Shown: positions 34,301-45,476, numbered from the stretch's first letter. The stretch is 64,000 bases of DNA from Pycnopodia helianthoides (GCA_032158295.1 CM063248.1:1529773-1593772), one strand, 5' to 3'. Notes: generated by a model from the letters alone, not told the origin. Program-made: numbers and translations.

Positions 34301-37300
34301 ATCGTTTTTAATTTTTCGTTGGTGATGGGTTTATTATTATTAAGCATCTATAAAGTGCTTCTCCCAAGGATCAAAGTGCTTGACACAAAATCAAAATGAC
34401 AAAAACACTAAAAATCATGTTTGGATAATTTTTAAATTTTTTTTGCACAAACTACAGGTTTCAACAGTTTGACACACGCATTTCAAAACATTATTCAGCA
34501 CAAATGTCGAAAAAATACTGGCATAACAAAATTCCATAAAGTCCTGCTCACAAAGCTGTTTTTCCCCGAAATATCTTGGTCATAAAAAACCAATGCATTC
34601 ATTCAATATTCCCTTGAAGGACTTAAGAAAGAAAGAAAAACAAAAAAACACTACAAGAGTAGAAGGTTATGGTCCCGTACCTTGCCAGTCGTTGCAGACC
34701 AGACTTTAAGTGTGTTATCATCAGATCCACTGACTATTCGCTGACCGTTGAATTGTAAACAAGTGATCACATGATCGTCATGTCCCTTCAATACCTTCAT
34801 AATTATGAAAAAGAAAAGGGAAAAGTATTAACACTTGATACAGTACTAAATGCAACCAAACAGTACTCTAAAGTCATTGGAAAGGTACACATATACACAA
34901 CATTGTTCAGTATGCCATAACTTTAAAAAAAATGAATTTCTGTTTCAAAATTGAAAGTGAAAAAAAAACAATTCCTAAAAAGCAACCACAAATAAAATAG
35001 AGTTAATTTTTGTCACTTTCACCTTTAGAAAGTAGAGCATCAACTCATTTCTTCTAATCTTCAAAATCTGACTTTATAGACTGTATGCACATGACGGCAT
35101 TTGAATAGAGCGCCTCGGCTAGAGTTCAAAAGAAGGCTACTGATTGGCCGATTCTGTGCGCTGGGTGTCTTAGATCTGCAGTTTTCTATTGTTACGTCAT
35201 CTTTTTACCTCTAAGATGGCGGCTTGATGACGCCAATGCATAAGGTCTTGGAATTGTTACTTCTACCTACCTTTGGTTGTTTGATATCTGCAAACCTCCA
35301 GTTGTATTCAATCTGATGCTGTCTCAAGTACATACTCTTCCATGGGCTGCGTGGCACGCCGGAATTAGAACGTCTCCTTGTCTGTTTGCCATTGACTTCA
35401 TCAATACCAGCCTCTCGGCACTTCTCTTTCCAGAGGAGGTTGTCCTCACAAAGGATTCTCCAGTAGTGGCATGTCTGGGCCGCGCGGAGGAGATCACGGG
35501 GCTCAAGAAAGGACAGCACATATAGAGCAAGCTGTTGGGAAGGATAAATGAAGGTTGTAAAAGTCAAGTCCGACTCTAGGAATTCACAAGACATTTACGC
35601 AATCAAGGCCCAATTTCATAGACTTGCCTATGCAGCAAATATTGCTCAACAATTTCCTGCTTAGCAAAAATGAGCAGAATACCAGTTACAGATGGTACAT
35701 GTGAAATGATATTTTGGTGGGTATCCTTATTCTGGTAAGCATAATTTTGTTGTGCTTAGCTACTTTTATGTGCTTAATAATAACAATAATAGACATTTGT
35801 ATAGCGCATAATGCAAAAAAGTCCCTAAGCGCTTAAACAAAAACTCAAGCAGTGCTCAGGTCTCAATTTCAAAACGGGGGAAAAGCTGCATCACACACTC
35901 TGTCTCTAAAAACATGAAGCCGTTTTACCTCCCGAGGTAGCAACGAAATGAAGTCCCTCTGGAACTGTGGTTCAATAATGGACATCACATGTCTGACCAG
36001 TGTGGGCTCACAATGGTTGATCAGCTCATCCAGGGCAAGTCTTTGCTCGGTACACTCCAGTTCTGCTGAAGAGAGAACACGTATAAACTTTTTATACGGA
36101 CCCCTAAGTTATACTTCAAGGCTTGATTCATTATACTCTTTTGAGAAACGCCTCAAGAAATTGGAATACATGCAGAGCCCAATTTCATGGCCCTAGTTAC
36201 TACTAAGTTCTGCACTTAAAGCATGTGTACAACATTCGTAATTGTCCAGAATCCACACTTTGTGTAACCAACATATCCATGAAATAACAAACCTGTGAAA
36301 TTAAGCTCAATCGGTCATCAGAGTCACAAGAAAACAGTGAAAGACCCCTTTATACGTTTTCAAACATCGGATTTATCACTGATAAAAAATAATTGTTTTA
36401 CTAATTCTCAAATACATAGCATTTCAAGCAAAGCTATTTTCATGGAAGTTTTCCACCATGACCATCTTCATACATGTAAGTTTTTGCAAAACTGTGAAAT
36501 TTATATTTTAGTGTTACCAATGTTGTACACACCCTTTAAGGGGGGCCCTTAAAAGTGCGTAATTCTACGGGCTGTAACCGCAGAATTCTGCAGTAAGCAG
36601 TGCCATGATATTAGGCCCTTCAGAGTCTTTTGTTGGTTAAGTGCTAGTTAAAACACATAATAATACTACTACCACTAATACAAACAGTGGCTTCTTATAT
36701 AGCACTCAAATCCATCACTCAGAGACGCTAATGGCGCTCCAACATTATCACCACTGGTCACTGAGCCCTGTATTTCATTCCTTACCGGGATTTGCACCAC
36801 ATCCTGATGACTTGAGTCACCAGAACTTGAGTCTGATGCACTGAGCCATGACACGCCACATATTAAGGACAAGCCAAGTGGTCCGCTTTGCAAAACAAAT
36901 CCCCAATTAATATAAAAAATTAACTAGTGAAAACCATTGGAGAACTAGTGAAATGGACACACTAACTGGTCCCTGCTAGCTAAGCCGCTAAAAACAATAA
37001 GCACATACCATGAAGCAGGTTATCATAATTCTAAATTCAAAACTAAAATAATACCTATTTAAATCTCAATAAATCTTCTTAAAATTATTCTTATTAGTGT
37101 TCCTCATTCCTGACTAAGGATTACTTATCCTGTTCCAACATGACTTTCTCAAATATGACAGCATGACATACTTAAGAAAGATGCAGACCCAGTTTCATAA
37201 AGCTGTTTACTGGTAAGCACATTTTCAGTGCTTACTATAGCAGGAAAATGTCTGAGAAGTAAAATTGTATTTCACAAACAATCAAGAAGATGTGACAACG

Positions 37301-40300
37301 CCTATGTGTGTTCACAATGAATTTCCAACATTGTGTTAGCTTAGACGAACCAACTGGCAAGAAATAGAAACTGTGGTAAAGCTGCTCAGTAAGCAAAAAA
37401 AACATCTGCTTAGTGGCTTATAAAATTGCCCCCCCCCCAAGAGTCCTTGCTGTAAGTGTAAATCACAAGACATTTTCTAACTACTGACTGCCAAAGAGAG
37501 ACTTTGTAATGAATTTATACCTGGAAAGTTTTGAGCCACTCGTTGAGGTTTGGGGGTATTTGGAGCCTGGAGGACAGACGCCTTCTGGGTGTCTCGATGT
37601 TGTCTTGTTGGTATTGGGCTACCCGGGATGAGTTGAATTTCAGTGGGCTGCTACCCGGCAGGATGGATGTAGAGGTGGGTGGTAAGTGCCTGCAAGAAGA
37701 AAAAAACACAAAATGAGTAAATCAAGAACACAATTGAGAGCATTTTCGGCTGCATGAGGGTATTTTGAACAGCGATTTTCCTTGCGTTACAGTTTTGTCA
37801 CTGCCTGTATGTTATTTTCTTGCATCCATTGCCAACAAACAGGCGATAATATAATAATAATAACAACAATTTAAAAATAAGTCTGAAGATTAGATGTAGC
37901 CGAGCCTGGGTCAAAATGTATGTATTGCAATGTAGGCCATTTCAGACAACATCCCTCAGAAAGGTGTGATTTGAATACTATAGAATGGGTTTAGTAGACT
38001 TGTTTGTGGCCTTGTCCTAGACGATAGAGCCCTTCAAACCAAAGATTTACAGACTCTTCACACAGGGTTTCTTTAGTTGTGGAAAAATTTTTCCCTGGAA
38101 ACCATTGCGAGATGGATCAGTTACCCGGGAGATCATATAAATAGACTCAAATCAAAGAAGTGCTCAAAATTAATGGCTTCGGATACCATTTTTACTGGTA
38201 AATACCCAATTTTACATTTTGTTAAAAAACCTTTGAAAGGAAATTGCAAGTGTAATTCAAAAATTTGGAAAATGTGTGGTGGTCCAAAAAAGAGAAAATT
38301 CTGCCAGTGGTGGTTGGGGAATCCTGAGTGCCGGGTGGGTTTCCGGCACCGACCACTGTGGGCAGAACCCTGTTCACACACATCACAACATGATAAAGTG
38401 AACTGGTAAGTTTCTACATCATAGAAAGTTCTTAATATACGCCATATTTACAGGCAGTTTAGGTTTTGGCTTTGAGGTGTGTCAAGCGCTCTAATTTTTT
38501 ATAACAGCCAAGTGGTTCACAATCATTGAAGGAATTTAACAAAACTCTTGCGTTCATCGCTTATTATTTACGCCTAATCAATAGTTTTTGTCGCCTCAGA
38601 GCAAAAAGACTTATACAAGACAAAAAACGCACAATGGCTGTTTAAGTCCTTTCTGCTCTGAACTGACTAGGTCTTTCTCGGTCTTTTACTGCCCTGAGCC
38701 AACTGAGTTTCTCTAGTCTTTTAAGTCCTTTCTGCTCTTAGCCAACAAGTCCTATGTTAAAAAAATGTACAGATGGCTGACTTCCCACTGTATGACATCA
38801 AATGGAAACTATCTTAACATGTACTTCCTTCTCCCGTCCCATGATGGAGCTTCACCTCTTTGAAGGGGAAGGGAAACATTGAGGAAGATAATCCGAGAAC
38901 AGAAACTCAAAATCCACAGAAACAAAAACCTGGTTCTGTATCAATAAAAGGTTTTACATGAAGCTTGGACTTTCCGGCATACCTAAGATTCAGACTATCA
39001 TGATGAGGTCTGCAGAGTCTCTTGGTGGGTGAATTCCCCTTCTGGGTCCTTTCCTCCGCTGGTTCAGATGACTTCCTCTTGATGCACTGTGAAGCAAGAG
39101 AACAACAAACGTCTGTTACCCACATATCACAACACAAAATGGGTTCTCTCAGGGTTCTCCCCGAAATTTGTGAAAACCGCAGGGCATTCTGAACCCAAAT
39201 TGTGCAAGTTTAGCCGACTCACGCTGGATTGAAACAAGAGCCTTGGAATTTTGTTTACTTTATTCTTATGTTTTGTTTTAAAGCTCTGAGCAATCCTGTA
39301 ATATTGAGCCTTTCAAACACTTTTATCTTATTTATGGATTTGGATTTGTGGATTTGTTCTTAAAGGGGAAAAAAAATAAATTTAACAGTGTAGAGCCAAG
39401 TCATTATGCAATTATTTTGCTTCTCTCATCCCAGTTAATGCAATCAAACAACCTCTTGTGTATGAAGCCATATTAAAACAGTAATAAAAGCTGCCACATG
39501 CAAAAATACTTTTAAAAAACTGGAAGTAAAATTTATTCCGACCATTGACTGATCTATAAAGATACGCCCACGATAGCAACAGTCTATCAATGAAGCTCAT
39601 GTGTGATGGGAACATGAAATTGTGCACTTCCATCACCCAGACCTAATACTTCACGGAGGCAACAGAGGCAATTGCCCTCGTTGCCCCTGGTCATTGCCCT
39701 AATGCCCTTTGGAATGTTCCACTGGAACAATTCCCTCCAGGAAGTGGAAGCCTGCTTCTTCATGGAGGCAACAGAGGCAATTGCCTCCATGCCCCTGGTC
39801 ACTGCCAAAAAATGTTCCAATAGAAATTTAAATTGCCCTCACAGAGGTGCCCTTTGCCAAGAAGAAAGACGTGGTGCCCTTGCCCTTTCAAAATTGAAGC
39901 CTGATCACTTTTCCTCAATCACAATGCTGGTACACTTTATATGCATCAAAAAAGTGGAAGCTTGTTTACATTGTGTAATAAGATTTCATATAATAACCCG
40001 ACTCTCATCAGGCTGTTGAGTTTCCAAATCAATAATCAAACCATACCAAAATACAGCATGTAAACAATGGTCGGATCTTGTTGCCTTCAATCAAAGAACA
40101 ATATAAACCTATTTGTTCAAGACAGGGAATGAGTTCCATAAGGTGGCGTAATAAAGAACAACATTCGATGAAAAATCCCTAAGAAAGTGTTGGTCGATTA
40201 CATCATACGTCCTTTGGTTTCATACATGAATCAACCCAGTACACTTCCCCCTTTGATGAGGTGATCCCAAAACTGGCATTATCACAACATGACGCTGATC

Positions 40301-42668
40301 AGTACTGAAGTTACAGAAGGATCTACAATACAGTTGACTCTCGTTAATACGAGCTTGGAAGATACGAGACGCAGGTTTATATGAGGCTTTTTAACGGTCC
40401 CAAACTGTCCCATGCGTGTTTGGATGTCCTTACAAAAAGGAAAAATACGAGCACGATCCTAACGAGAACACGGATAATACGAGGTATTTTAACAGTCCCG
40501 TGATGACAAAATGTATTGTTTTTCATACTTATGTAGCGTGATTTAGACCTCGTATTAACGAGAGTCAACTGTACTTGCATAAACATTATGGCTACTTACT
40601 GGTTTACTTAAGGTACTTGATGATGTTGCCGATGCAGTGGATGAACTAGATGCCCTACTGCTATCACGTAACGATACTCCCGGACCAGGGGAGCACGAGT
40701 CCTCAGTATCCAACGACACTTTGCTTCTTCTCGTTGCCCTGCCACTAGACGGCGGGGTTGAAAACTTATGATGTATGGCAGCAGAACATCCTTGCCGTCT
40801 GCTGGCTTTACCATGTCTACCCTGAGGTCCTATGGAGCTTGCCTTAGCTGCATTTAAGATCGACTTTAGGGCACTAGTTCTGGCCCTGACTGGGCCTGCA
40901 TTTGACCGTCTGGCACTGGCACTAAAAGAAGTCGTTGGGGTTCTTGTACTCGCAGTGGGCTTGATTCCACTGGGGCCAGCACTCATGCTGTGCTTTGGTC
41001 CACTCGTGCCAGTCCTCTGGCTGCTGGTGCTCGCTTTGGATCCAATAGCAGGGCAAGAGCTGGACCCGGCAGCATGCCTGTTTGAATGTAGCGATGGGGT
41101 AGTGGACGAAGCGTGACTGATGTATGTGCCACATGAAAGCACATTGCTGTTCTGATCTATGACGCTATTGCCTATCCCGGGTACCGTTGTTAGATCATGT
41201 ACACTGCTGAATCCATTTATACTCTTTAATAAAAGAGAAAGAAAAAGAAGCAACAACATTATGACACGCTGGTGGTAGTACAGTGTTTGGATACTTGGTT
41301 TAAAAAGGCCTTAAAAATGCTATTATTAGTAGTAATATTGTTACATCCTTCTGGATGATAACAAAATAAATGGATCTTGTGCAATGTAGCAAAGTAAATA
41401 CTCATATTTGCAAACCTAAAGTTAAAGGTTATACTTATAGCTTTTTCATTGCAGACCTGCAGGCCACTTGATCACTCGATTGATCGATCACCGTTATGTT
41501 TTATCTTGATGAGATCTTACAAAATAATGGTTATATTTAAAAGAGCCGTTCACATTTTCTACAGGTCGTTTTGAACTAAAATGTTTCACACCTGTTTAAC
41601 TCAAAGAACAGATGTTAAACTCAAGAACAGATGATTATTTATGTGATGTATATCCCAAACCTGGAATTCTCTTTGTCTTGGCCTTGGTGCCCCTTCAAAA
41701 GTTTCCGATAGACTTTAAAATTTTCCAATGAAAGAGCCCTTAGCAAAAATCAAAATGGCCTTGCCCTCTAGAAGATGAAAATTCAGGCCTGGGCCCAATT
41801 TCATGGCTCTGCTTACCGTAAGCAAAGAAATCGGCGCTTAAGGAAGCAGGGAATTCTGCGCTTACGTCAAATTTTGCTTGTGCGCCTACGTACTAATAAA
41901 ATAGGCATTCTTGGCTTACACAGCTAGTGCAGAAGTTTGGTGCTTGCCTTGTAAGCGAAGAATGGTGATCGCAAGCACAGAATTCGGCAGTAAGCAGAGC
42001 CATGAAATTGGGCCCTGATGTCCACAACAATGTTGGTTCATATACACCTACATTTAACAATGTAGTACACAACAAAATGGATAGTGCTTCATGTAGTTTA
42101 ATATCCATAATCTAAAATTAACCTTCCTACTCTTGGTACCCTTTTTCAAACAAGTTAATACACCATTTTAAACCATTCACTATTGTGGTTTTGAATGGTG
42201 AAATAACACTGTACAGTGTTTATTCCTCAATGGGTTTTGATTGGTGTAAGCTGTAACAAAACCATTCACAAACAAAGACTCTATTGAAACCATTTGCCTA
42301 GGTGAGTCACAATTCAAATAAATTTGAATGGTTTTGAATAGAAGTACAGCTTCTACGTCAACACTGTTCAAATGGCCATACCATGTGTGTACAATAGCAA
42401 TGGGGAAATGTGAGGAGTTTACATTTTGAATAGTTACAAATGGTCTAACAGTACGAGGGTTAAATTATGTTTGGCTTTCATAAAATCAACTCAGTATTTG
42501 TCATCAATAAATGTGAAACTCAACTCAAAATGGCCTCTAACGGTAAAACTTCCTACAACATACCTGACGCCTCTCCACGATGGCTTCAGCCCGGGCTTTC
42601 CCTACGCCCAACAAGGTGGCCAACTCATCCACTTTGGCTGAGTTGATGTCCACCCTTCGGCCAGACAT
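31045..42668 (-). CDS. FBXW7: FBXW7 orthologue (F-box/WD40 ubiquitin-ligase receptor) with N-terminal helix-hairpin-helix
   Basis: Substrate receptor of an SCF E3 ubiquitin ligase: the family recruits phosphorylated cyclin E, Myc, Notch and similar proteins for degradation, mainly in the nucleus. Eleven coding exons (listed separately) join in phase to about 801 residues; human FBXW7 has 707. Order: HhH (1-60), Ser/Thr-rich linker (60-243), basic KRKSSEP segment (about 246), dimerisation region with [10 protein letters not shown] and [12 protein letters not shown] (325-375), F-box [20 protein letters not shown] (about 380-415), then eight WD40 repeats to LLVLDFDVD. Arginines corresponding to the human phosphodegron-binding R465, R479 and R505 are present ([27 protein letters not shown]). 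Two exons each lack one base (near 36041 and 34155), which breaks the frame as written. Introns carry several MITEs and SINEs. The orthology is firm; joining exons 1-2 to the rest rests on splice phase. Confidence 0.92.
31490..31776 (-). repeat. tRNA-Leu-derived SINE in FBXW7 intron 10
   Basis: Same family as 5365-5797: head GGCGTGCCCTGGTCGAGCGG at about 31775, box B-like GGGTTCCAATCCCAC at about 31710, and the shared body GAACCTAGTACACTTATCGC. The TTA tail is missing. Confidence 0.7.
31795..32090. repeat. Dispersed repeat in FBXW7 intron 10
   Basis: Starts with an AATC microsatellite, then TTATAGAGCGCC and TAAGGCGCTGAGG and GAACAGGTGAGCTTTAAGG, a pattern of a common interspersed repeat of marine invertebrates. 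Noncoding; the open frame 31811-32050 is not taken as a gene. Confidence 0.5.
32181..32391 (-). CDS. FBXW7: FBXW7 exon 10: WD40 repeats 5-6
   Basis: Acceptor CATTGTAG|TTTGATGG, donor CTACAAG|GTAAAG. Encodes [40 protein letters not shown] and [20 protein letters not shown]. 211 bp, entering in phase 0 and leaving in phase 1, matching the last exon. Confidence 0.95.
32928..33153 (-). CDS. FBXW7: FBXW7 exon 9: WD40 repeats 4-5
   Basis: Acceptor ACCAAACCAG|GGTTG, donor TTACAG|GTAAGA. Encodes [40 protein letters not shown] and [20 protein letters not shown], ending [10 protein letters not shown]. Contains the arginine equivalent to human R505. Confidence 0.95.
33236..33630. mobile_element. TTAA-site MITE, copy 2, in FBXW7 intron 8
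   Basis: TTAA at 33232-33235 and 33631-33634; ends AGGAACATTACAGAACTGGT and its reverse complement. It carries a small internal tandem duplication near 33285-33320 relative to copy 1. Confidence 0.85.
34106..34286 (-). CDS. FBXW7: FBXW7 exon 8: WD40 repeats 2-3, one base missing
   Basis: Acceptor TTCTCCACAG|TGTCTT, donor GTAGCAA|GTAAGT. Encodes [40 protein letters not shown], then CIHT. After this the conserved sequence ([16 protein letters not shown]) continues only in another frame: the codon for Leu between CIHT and YGH lacks one base (about 34153-34157). Length is 181 instead of the 182 bp required by both neighbouring exons. Confidence 0.93.
34681..34794 (-). CDS. FBXW7: FBXW7 exon 7: WD40 repeat 1
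   Basis: Encodes [20 protein letters not shown] and [18 protein letters not shown]. Donor GGCAAG|GTACGG; the acceptor is the less usual AAG (ATTATGAAG|GTATTG), fixed by homology and phase. 114 bp, phase 0 at both ends. Confidence 0.93.
35271..35531 (-). CDS. FBXW7: FBXW7 exon 6: F-box and linker
   Basis: Acceptor CCCAACAG|CTTGCT, donor CAAAG|GTAGGT. Encodes [40 protein letters not shown] (the F-box, which contacts SKP1) and the linker [20 protein letters not shown]. The part [20 protein letters not shown] is more diverged from vertebrates. Confidence 0.95.
35929..36062 (-). CDS. FBXW7: FBXW7 exon 5: dimerisation region, one base missing
   Basis: Acceptor TTCAGCAG|AACTGG, donor CGGGAG|GTAAAA. 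Starts NWSVPSK, aligned with human SWSGPEK, but the next conserved block [20 protein letters not shown] is one base out of frame; the missing base lies at about 36038-36044. It ends [15 protein letters not shown], joining the F-box exon. 134 bp against the expected 135. Confidence 0.9.
36663..36861 (-). repeat. tRNA-derived SINE in FBXW7 intron 4
   Basis: Minus strand: GTGGCGTGTCATGGCTCAGT head at about 36861, then GATGTGGTGCAAATCCCGG, a shortened body, and the tail TGAGTGATGGATTTGAGTGC with TATAAGAAGCC. It shares the tail with 47477 and 56007. Confidence 0.75.
37521..37689 (-). CDS. FBXW7: FBXW7 exon 4: linker into dimerisation region
   Basis: Acceptor TTCTTGCAG|GCACTT, donor TTCCAG|GTATAA. 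Encodes [20 protein letters not shown] and ends with [16 protein letters not shown], the counterpart of PPSLQEWLRMFQ in human FBXW7. Confidence 0.88.
37720..38982. other. FBXW7 intron 3, no nested gene seen
   Basis: The open frame 38077-38409 (plus) has no recognised motif and poor support. Nothing else stands out. Confidence 0.4.
38983..39086 (-). CDS. FBXW7: FBXW7 exon 3: basic segment
   Basis: Acceptor TTGCTTCACAG|TGCATC, donor CTTAG|GTATGC. Encodes [20 protein letters not shown] and [15 protein letters not shown]. It resembles the KMKRKLDHGSE...GKKPC start of the region common to all vertebrate FBXW7 isoforms, which contains a nuclear-localisation-like cluster. Enters in phase 0 and leaves in phase 2. 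Confidence 0.8.
39625..39850. repeat. Imperfect duplicated GC-richer segment in FBXW7 intron 2
   Basis: CACGGAGGCAACAGAGGCAA with TTGCC and TGCCCCTGGTCATTGCC at about 39652 recurs at about 39761 (CATGGAGGCAACAGAGGCAA). Two units, period about 109 bp. Confidence 0.6.
40331..40571. mobile_element. MITE with 23-bp perfect inverted ends in FBXW7 intron 2
   Basis: Both ends read CAGTTGACTCTCGTTAATAC plus GAG inward, without mismatch, flanked by TA (40329-40330, 40572-40573). 241 bp, no coding capacity. The outermost bases match the 10617 family but the interior differs. The identical ends suggest a fairly recent insertion. Confidence 0.85.
40600..41223 (-). CDS. FBXW7: FBXW7 exon 2: second helix-hairpin-helix half and Ser/Thr-rich linker
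   Basis: Acceptor TTTTATTAAAG|AGTATA, donor AAACCA|GTAAGT. It starts [20 protein letters not shown], the second hairpin of a ComEA-like HhH domain (GF-S-DL-V-GIG), completing the half encoded by exon 1. The remaining about 180 residues are rich in Ser, Thr, Ala and Arg (for example [17 protein letters not shown]) and look disordered. 624 bp, phase 0 at both ends, so it can join exon 3 without loss of frame. Confidence 0.75.
41791..42015. mobile_element. MITE with about 26-bp inverted ends
   Basis: Starts GGGCCCAATTTCATGGCTCT plus GCTTAC and ends with the reverse complement. Related, more decayed sequences with CCAATTTCATGG or CCCAATTTCATAGA occur at 35605, 36178 and 37190. It lies in FBXW7 intron 1. 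Confidence 0.8.
42122..42459. mobile_element. TTAA-site MITE, second family, copy 1
   Basis: TTAA flanks (42118-42121, 42460-42463); ends CCTTCCTACTCTTGG and ...GTACGAGGG. The interior has AAACCATTCAC-type segments in both orientations. Same family as 53086-53307. Termini resembling CCC...GGG next to TTAA fit piggyBac-type elements. Confidence 0.7.
42564..42668 (-). CDS. FBXW7: FBXW7 exon 1: start codon and first helix-hairpin-helix half
   Basis: The ATG at 42668 has A at -3 (GTAAGATGT). Encodes [20 protein letters not shown] and [15 protein letters not shown], then donor [31 protein letters not shown] is the first half of the ComEA-type HhH fold, known for sequence-independent DNA binding. 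A short upstream ATG frame (42711 to 42685) might act as a uORF. Phase 0 into exon 2. Confidence 0.8.
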
Positions 42669-45476
42669 CTTACACACAACACGCTATGTCAATCCTGAAC
42701 TGCTGAACATACTGCCTGGGCTTACATTGTGAAGTGGTTACACAAGCTCATAATAGGGAGAGTCTAGTGAACTGTACTATGGAGCCAGACATCCTCATCT
42801 GTGAAAGAAGTGAAACACATAGTAGTATGTATAAAATACAATTTAAATGTGTCTCTGTTTCCTTGTAGTTTCAAATCCTCACATGTTCTGGTAAAAAACT
42901 TGTCCCCAAATTCCTACAGTCTACTCTGGTACAGAATGATTGGCAAGCCTAGGCCGAAATGCCTTGCCAAATACCCCTGTTGGAAATTGTTACATGTAAA
43001 TGTTATCGTTTAGAAAAACCTAATTACAAACATAAATGTACATACACTTCCTGGTTATTATTCATTGAATTATAAAAACACTTAGGTACATGAGTAGATA
43101 ATGACAGGAATTCTACTCAATTGGTAAAAGCTTATGTTTGGAACTTGGTATAAACAGGGACCAAAACACCTTGTCAAAAATAGCCTGGAGTGTTCTCCTT
43201 TAGAGTATAAAGAATCCCCACAGCATGGGTGCTAACCTTACTTGACTCTCCAGAAGTCCAGCGGTTATTTTGAGCACTTACTTTAACCACCACCCCCCCC
43301 CCAAAAAAAAAGAGAGAAAAGAATAAACAAATCATAATGTGAAATAAAATCTTGAAATTAATTAAATTGAAGGATGTACATGTAAAGTGTGACGGAAACA
43401 TCATGTACAATACGACATCTCTTTCCTGCTTGGAAATTGTCAAGTACATGAAATCCATTTCCTGGTTCTTGTCTAATTAGCCATACGGTGCTTTCTTAAC
43501 AAAAACACTGACAAAAGTAACAATCACAGGCTTGTGTGATTAATCTAAACAAGTCAACTCATCTCAAACACACACACAAAAACTAACTCAATTTACTCTA
43601 AAGACCACAAAAGATCAACAAAATGTTGATTGCAAATGTGTTGTTGACCTCCACTTTTTAATCTTAGGTCACCTGTGTGATTCATCTCTTTAAACAATGC
43701 TTGACTTGCTGTCCAATTTAAAAAAAAAAATTCTCTCAAGCAACTGGAATAAAGTGGTAGTAAATAATATGTTAATTATTTACCTTTCTTTTCTAATCTA
43801 AAAGTAACAAGCTTGAGAGGACATTTTTCAGGGAAATAAAGACCAAAATTCTAGAAGAGGTGACTCACACAATAGACCTTTTTAAAGAGTGGAGGTCAGA
43901 TACAGCATTTTTTCCGATTACTAATTGATAATAAAACACATGTCCTATATTATTAACGCTTACAAGTTATAGACAAGGCAGTTTGGCAAGAGAGCAGCCC
44001 CACCCTCCCATTTCTCTTCTCCTATGTCACTCCGATTGGAATGGCTGACCCAGTGTTAGGCCTTTCTGGGGGCCCACCAGCCCCAATCCATCTAAATCCT
44101 TTTTAAGCAATTGGATATAAAACTAGAAGTAATTGGGACTGGAGTGTATTAAGGGTTGATTGACAGAAATATAAAGTGGAGGTCAGCTACGTTTGTGCCA
44201 GCATCTTAATTTTAAAAATGGTCGAAACATTACGGTCCGATTCAGCATATTTTTTCTGGACCAGCATGTTCCATTGGCAAAATACATGTCAATTATAACT
44301 GTTTAGGCCGCCGTGCGTAGTGCAAAATGCCCAATCCTTTAAAATGAAAAAACAAGACAAGCAATGCACATCATTTTTACGGATAACGCAGACCGCCAGG
44401 AATTCAGATGCCTCAGGTGAAGTAGAAACTGAAAACCCGGGTCCGCATGGATGCAAGTATCCAGTCCGGGATCTGTACTGGGGTCCACAGGGAAGAAACC
44501 ACTGCTGCCAAATTGGGGAAATTTTCTGTATCCGACTGCCACTTTCTAAAGGATTTATTTTGTTTTTTAATGGATGTTGGATTTTATTTCCCTATTTTTA
44601 ATATTCCTCTGGAGGAATTGGTATCTTAAAATGCTAAATTTTGACCTTTAAAAAAGAAAAATTCAACACACATTTCAATCGTGCGGATGCTACAACTTGT
44701 TCGAAGTGCCTGTGTTGTGTGCCTCTGATCTTCTGTCTGACTCTCTGAGCATGCTGAGTCTGACAGATACAGAATTTGAGCCCCAAATTGACTCATGGCT
44801 GCCAAATGCCATTATCAATAAGTAAAATAGGATACAATATATCGAAAGTCATACGGTTATAACGACCAACACTACACGGATGTTAAATGTTAGATTTATC
44901 ATGCAGCTAGAATTCACGCAGACAGCAGCACTCACACAGACTGATCATTTCTCAGTTACTGACCGACTCGGATGCTCGGTCACCGAGCATCCGAGTCAGT
45001 CAGTAACTGAAAAATACTTCGTTTAAACCACAAAAACGTAGTATTCAGATTGATTGTGAAAATTACTTGAATAATAATATTCCCGTTTTGTTAATAAATA
45101 CAAATCACGTTGAAAAAGTAATGACGTTAGGCACAATAAGAATGTAAAAATGAGTAGTTACCGTATAAACTGAGAAATTAATGCCAGATCCATCAGTGTT
45201 AGTAGGTCGCCATTTTTGTTAGTGTGTTCACGTCACGGGCTAACCTCGTTCTACCTCCTTTTTTCCTTAGATAAATTGTACATTCATAAAGATAATATTT
45301 TGCATATATTTAGTTTTAAAAATACAATTATTGTATTAAAACCTGTGGAATTTTTGTTATATGCCAGAATACCTTTAAATATTATAAAAATAACGTTAAC
45401 ACAATTTAAATGCTTTTAAAAGTACGCTTATTATTTTTAGGTATATACACTATATATTTCCTCCTTCATCCATCAA
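42669..45476. other. Upstream region of FBXW7, no coding gene seen
   Basis: Contains the 5' untranslated region and presumably the promoter. No TATA box or CpG island can be fixed by eye. The motif GCCATTTTTGTTAG at 45209 resembles a YY1-type site, which is weak evidence. The hairpin at 44953-45009 also lies here. Confidence 0.4.
44953..45009. repeat. Near-perfect 57-bp palindrome
   Basis: CAGTTACTGACCGACTCGG with ATGCTCGG is followed after a 2-3-base turn by its reverse complement, one mismatch; weaker pairing continues outward (TTTC/GAAA). No flanking direct repeat visible. Confidence 0.85.

Noticed and set aside
31045..36062. FBXW7 as a processed or dead pseudogene because of two frameshifts
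   Set aside because: Introns, splice sites and all other codons are preserved with strong conservation; two isolated one-base losses fit consensus errors better.
40832..41116. 94-codon plus-strand frame
   Set aside because: Antisense to FBXW7 exon 2, whose low-complexity, GC-richer sequence leaves other frames open.
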